From: JBOHWJ01 sp050736615
Lineage (GTDB): Bacteria > Desulfobacterota > Binatia > Binatales > Binataceae
Reading direction: 5' to 3'
DNA: 8,200 nucleotides
Assembly: GCA_050736615.1 (NCBI GenBank)
Contig: JBOHWL010000203.1
Coordinates: 1 to 8,200 of the forward strand
A program made the translations under genes and the position numbers. Of the stretch, positions 7,146 to 8,200 are shown one piece after another (the stretch's first letter is position 1; each line of letters opens with the position of its first letter). The notes beneath the pieces are model-generated. The model ran no database searches and had not been told where the DNA came from. It saw only the letters and a list, made by a program, of their open reading frames with translations.

Positions 7146-7173
7146 GCGATGGCGAATGTGATCATCGCGAGCG
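7146..7173 (+). repeat. Diverged upstream copy of the glk start region (direct repeat, copy 1)
   Basis: These 28 bases match 7192-7219, which contains the glucokinase start codon, at 24 of 28 positions. The four differences (7155, 7157, 7164, 7170) are all transitions. Copy 1 has its own ATG at 7149, and its frame begins MANVIIAS, against MADVIVAG for glucokinase. The offset is 46 bases, so this frame is out of register with glk and ends at a TGA at 7260-7262. It looks like a small local duplication that has decayed, not a working gene. Confidence 0.65.
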
Positions 7174-7191
7174 CGGGTGGCCAGAGTGCAA

Positions 7192-7219
7192 GCGATGGCG
7201 GACGTGATCGTCGCGGGCG
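7192..7219 (+). repeat. Direct repeat, copy 2 (contains the glk start codon)
   Basis: This is the partner of 7146-7173. It spans the ATG at 7195 and the first eight glucokinase codons. Conservation of the family motif immediately after it shows that this is the functional copy. Confidence 0.65.
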
Positions 7220-8181
7220 ATATCGGCGGCACCAAAACCCATCTGGCGCTGTACCATCTTGAGGGTGCGGAACGTCGGCTCATCCGCGATCAAATCTACC
7301 AGACTCAGCATTACCGCAGCCTGCAGGAGGTTTTACATGAGTTCCTCGGCGCCACCTCCGGTATCACGGCCGCATGTTTTGGTGTGCCAGGCGCCGTGAT
7401 TGATGGAGTCAGCCAGGCCACCAATATCGCATGGAAGATGCGCGAGGGGGAGCTTGCCGCCGCGCTGGGCGGTGCGCGCATCCGATTGATCAACGACCTG
7501 CAGGCCACTGCTTACGGCATGCTGCGCTTGAGCGATGATGAGGTCGCGGTCCTGCAAAAAGGCGTGGCGCGGGCGGAGCCGCGCAATATCGTGGTGGTCG
7601 CGGCCGGTACCGGGCTGGGTGAAGCGGCCCTGATTGCGACGCCGCAAGGTTATCATGCGATCGCGTCGGAGGGCGGCCATTGCGATTTCGCACCGCGTGG
7701 ACCCGAGCAGGAGCAACTGCTCGAATTTCTCACCCGCGACTACGATCACGTCAGTTTCGAAAGAGTGCTGTCCGGACCGGGTTTGCACAATATCTATCGT
7801 TTTCTAAGAGCGCAGGCGCAAAGCGCTGAACCGCCCTGGCTGACGGAGCGAATTCGCCGCGAGGACCCCTCGGCCGTGATCAGCGAGGTCGCGCTGTCGA
7901 ACGGCGATCCTCATTGCGTACGCGCGCTCGAGTTATTCGCTGCGATTTACGGCGCTGAGGCGTCGAATATGGCGCTTAAGCTGCTGGCGCTCGGCGGAGT
8001 GTACCTTGGCGGGGGGATTGCGCCAAAGATCCTGCCGTTTTTGCAACGGGGCGCTTTTATCGCCGGCTTTCTCAACAAGGGACGTTTCAAAGAGTTGCTG
8101 GCAACCATCGAAGTACGCGTGTCACTGAACGAAGCCGCGGCGCTCGATGGCGCCGCGTATATGGCCGGGTTGATAATCTGA
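7195..8181 (+). CDS. glk: Glucokinase (bacterial Glk family)
   Basis: This cytoplasmic enzyme phosphorylates glucose with ATP to give glucose 6-phosphate, the substrate of the dehydrogenase encoded just upstream. From ATG 7195 it has 328 residues, close to the ~320 of typical Glk proteins. Motifs in order: AGDIGGTKTHLALY (phosphate-binding loop, residues 7-20), INDLQATAYG with the likely catalytic base Asp101, VVVAAGTGLGEAAL (second phosphate motif), SEGGHCDFAP with sugar-binding Glu159 and His162, FERVLSGPGLHNIYR with Glu189, and LGGVYLGGGIAPK (adenosine region). These match the E. coli-type Glk rather than the shorter ROK glucokinases, whose CxCGxxGC zinc motif is absent. The frame extends to a GTG at 7177, with a further GTG at 7186, but the ATG starts directly at the first conserved strand (MADVIVAGDIGG). 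No strong ribosome binding site is seen, so coupling with the upstream gene is possible. No downstream terminator appears before the window ends. Confidence 0.95.
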   Translation: MADVIVAGDIGGTKTHLALYHLEGAERRLIRDQIYQTQHYRSLQEVLHEFLGATSGITAACFGVPGAVIDGVSQATNIAWKMREGELAAALGGARIRLINDLQATAYGMLRLSDDEVAVLQKGVARAEPRNIVVVAAGTGLGEAALIATPQGYHAIASEGGHCDFAPRGPEQEQLLEFLTRDYDHVSFERVLSGPGLHNIYRFLRAQAQSAEPPWLTERIRREDPSAVISEVALSNGDPHCVRALELFAAIYGAEASNMALKLLALGGVYLGGGIAPKILPFLQRGAFIAGFLNKGRFKELLATIEVRVSLNEAAALDGAAYMAGLII

Positions 8182-8200
8182 GGCGCTGCCGGTCTCACGC

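Noticed and set aside
7124..7205. Small open frame in the zwf-glk gap (ATG 7124) as a possible small protein
   Set aside because: It has only 27 codons and a charged, featureless translation, and its overlap with the direct repeat and the glk start gives no support as a gene.
379..7664. Four GCGATCGC octamers (379, 676, 4256, 7657), resembling the cyanobacterial HIP1 palindrome
   Set aside because: All four are in frame as Ala-Ile-Ala codons (GCG ATC GCN) inside genes, so codon preference explains them. None is intergenic, and the genes do not otherwise point to cyanobacteria.

Overview
The window is GC-rich, gene-dense bacterial DNA with every gene on the + strand. It falls into two functional blocks. 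The organism looks like a Gram-negative-type bacterium: a lipobox-bearing lipoprotein, many GTG starts, eukaryote-like Ser/Thr kinases, and an interspersed palindrome of the GTCATTCTGA...GAAGAATC type. I recall such palindromes from several soil and sediment lineages, including Acidobacteriota and Deltaproteobacteria-like or Binatota-like genomes. I cannot assign a taxon from the sequence alone.

Block 1 (1-5405) is a protein-phosphorylation signalling cluster. It opens with the 3' part of a gene (1-1074) encoding a kinase-like C-lobe fused to a complete PP2C phosphatase domain. Five bases later comes a 794-residue Hanks-type Ser/Thr kinase (1080-3464) with one transmembrane helix, an extracytoplasmic region built from a duplicated beta-rich module, and a third small C-terminal beta module. 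A 308-bp spacer (3465-3772) holds a weak terminator-like hairpin and a 93-bp interspersed palindrome. Next is a six-helix, glycine-rich membrane protein with a C-terminal FHA domain (3773-4645). It overlaps an uncharacterised lipoprotein gene (4617-5405). Together these supply kinase, phosphatase, phosphothreonine-reader-like and envelope components that could form one relay, although no substrate can be seen.

Block 2 (5406-8200) is glucose catabolism. Glucose-6-phosphate dehydrogenase (zwf, 5553-7100) is followed after a short gap by glucokinase (glk, 7195-8181). The two enzymes act consecutively: glucose to glucose 6-phosphate to 6-phosphogluconolactone, feeding the oxidative pentose phosphate or Entner-Doudoroff route. 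No 6-phosphogluconolactonase lies between them. The zwf-glk gap carries a diverged 28-bp copy of the glk start region, 46 bp upstream of the real one.

No tRNA, rRNA, CRISPR array, transposase or phage gene is visible. I found no clearly new multi-gene system. The least ordinary points are the kinase-like/PP2C fusion, the duplicated kinase ectodomain, the FHA domain lacking its conserved serine, the interspersed palindrome, and the duplicated glk start.
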